Shown: in pieces, positions 5,258 to 5,278 of the stretch
How positions within the stretch are numbered: the stretch's first letter is position 1
Layout: every line of letters begins with the position of its first letter
Assembly (NCBI GenBank): GCA_937858455.1
Contig: CALLYN010000424.1
Span: 1-5,278, forward strand
Reading direction: 5' to 3'
Length of the DNA: 5,278 bases
Source: an uncultured Kouleothrix sp.
GTDB taxonomy: Bacteria; Chloroflexota; Chloroflexia; Chloroflexales; Roseiflexaceae
The notes under the pieces: generated by a model
Seen by the model: only the letters and a program-made list of their open reading frames with translations
The model's database searches: none
Told to the model about the DNA's origin: nothing
Translations under genes and position numbers: made by a program

Positions 5258-5278
5258 GGGGGCGGCTTCGCCGCCCCC
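5258..5278. repeat. GC hairpin at the window end
   Basis: GGGGGCGGC (5258-5266) pairs with GCCGCCCCC (5270-5278) around TTC. The right arm runs to the last base, and the preceding GGTGGGGGTGC would extend the stem if the sequence beyond mirrors it. It is probably another dispersed hairpin, cut by the window edge. Confidence 0.6.

Overview
This high-GC window (roughly two thirds G+C by eye) holds five complete genes in three transcription units. All tRNA, rRNA, CRISPR and insertion-sequence signals are absent. Gene style and content fit a free-living, high-GC bacterium: short intergenic spaces packed with GC-rich hairpins, a DinB/AHSA1 pair, a stand-alone P450, a tandem universal stress protein and a sulfide:quinone-oxidoreductase-like flavoprotein. 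The proteins and hairpin repeats resemble those of filamentous Chloroflexota (Chloroflexales-like), but no marker gene is present, so this placement is a low-confidence inference.

Layout, left to right. Positions 1-218 carry a perfect 19-bp hairpin and a promoter-like region with a 14-bp palindrome (153-166) abutting a TATACT box. Next is a two-gene operon on +: a DinB-like four-helix protein (219-704) and an AHSA1/SRPBCC protein (704-1132), joined by a TGATG stop/start overlap. The 254-nt gap at 1133-1386 holds two GC-rich hairpins, an extended -10 box (TGCTATAGT) and an 18-bp inverted repeat in the presumed leader of a cytochrome P450 (1387-2628, +). The P450 ends in a hairpin that starts in its last sense codon and is followed by a T-rich stretch. 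A second copy of the intergenic hairpin then separates it from a convergent tandem UspA protein (2741-3718, -).

The 297-nt divergent region 3719-4015 separates uspA from an SQR/FccB-type FAD protein (4016-5155, +). It contains TACCCCAGTGGGGTA, which looks like an operator for a CsoR/CstR/FrmR-family repressor. The FAD gene ends at an intrinsic terminator, and the window closes in half of another GC hairpin.

The most informative observation is the pairing of an SQR-like gene with a CsoR/CstR-type operator, which suggests induction by reactive sulfur species or copper. The DinB/AHSA1 pair and the P450 have no assignable substrates. I found no convincing wholly new system; the remaining points of interest are regulatory palindromes, two dispersed hairpin families, a P450 with an unusual I-helix, and a 50-bp exact internal repeat in the Usp gene.
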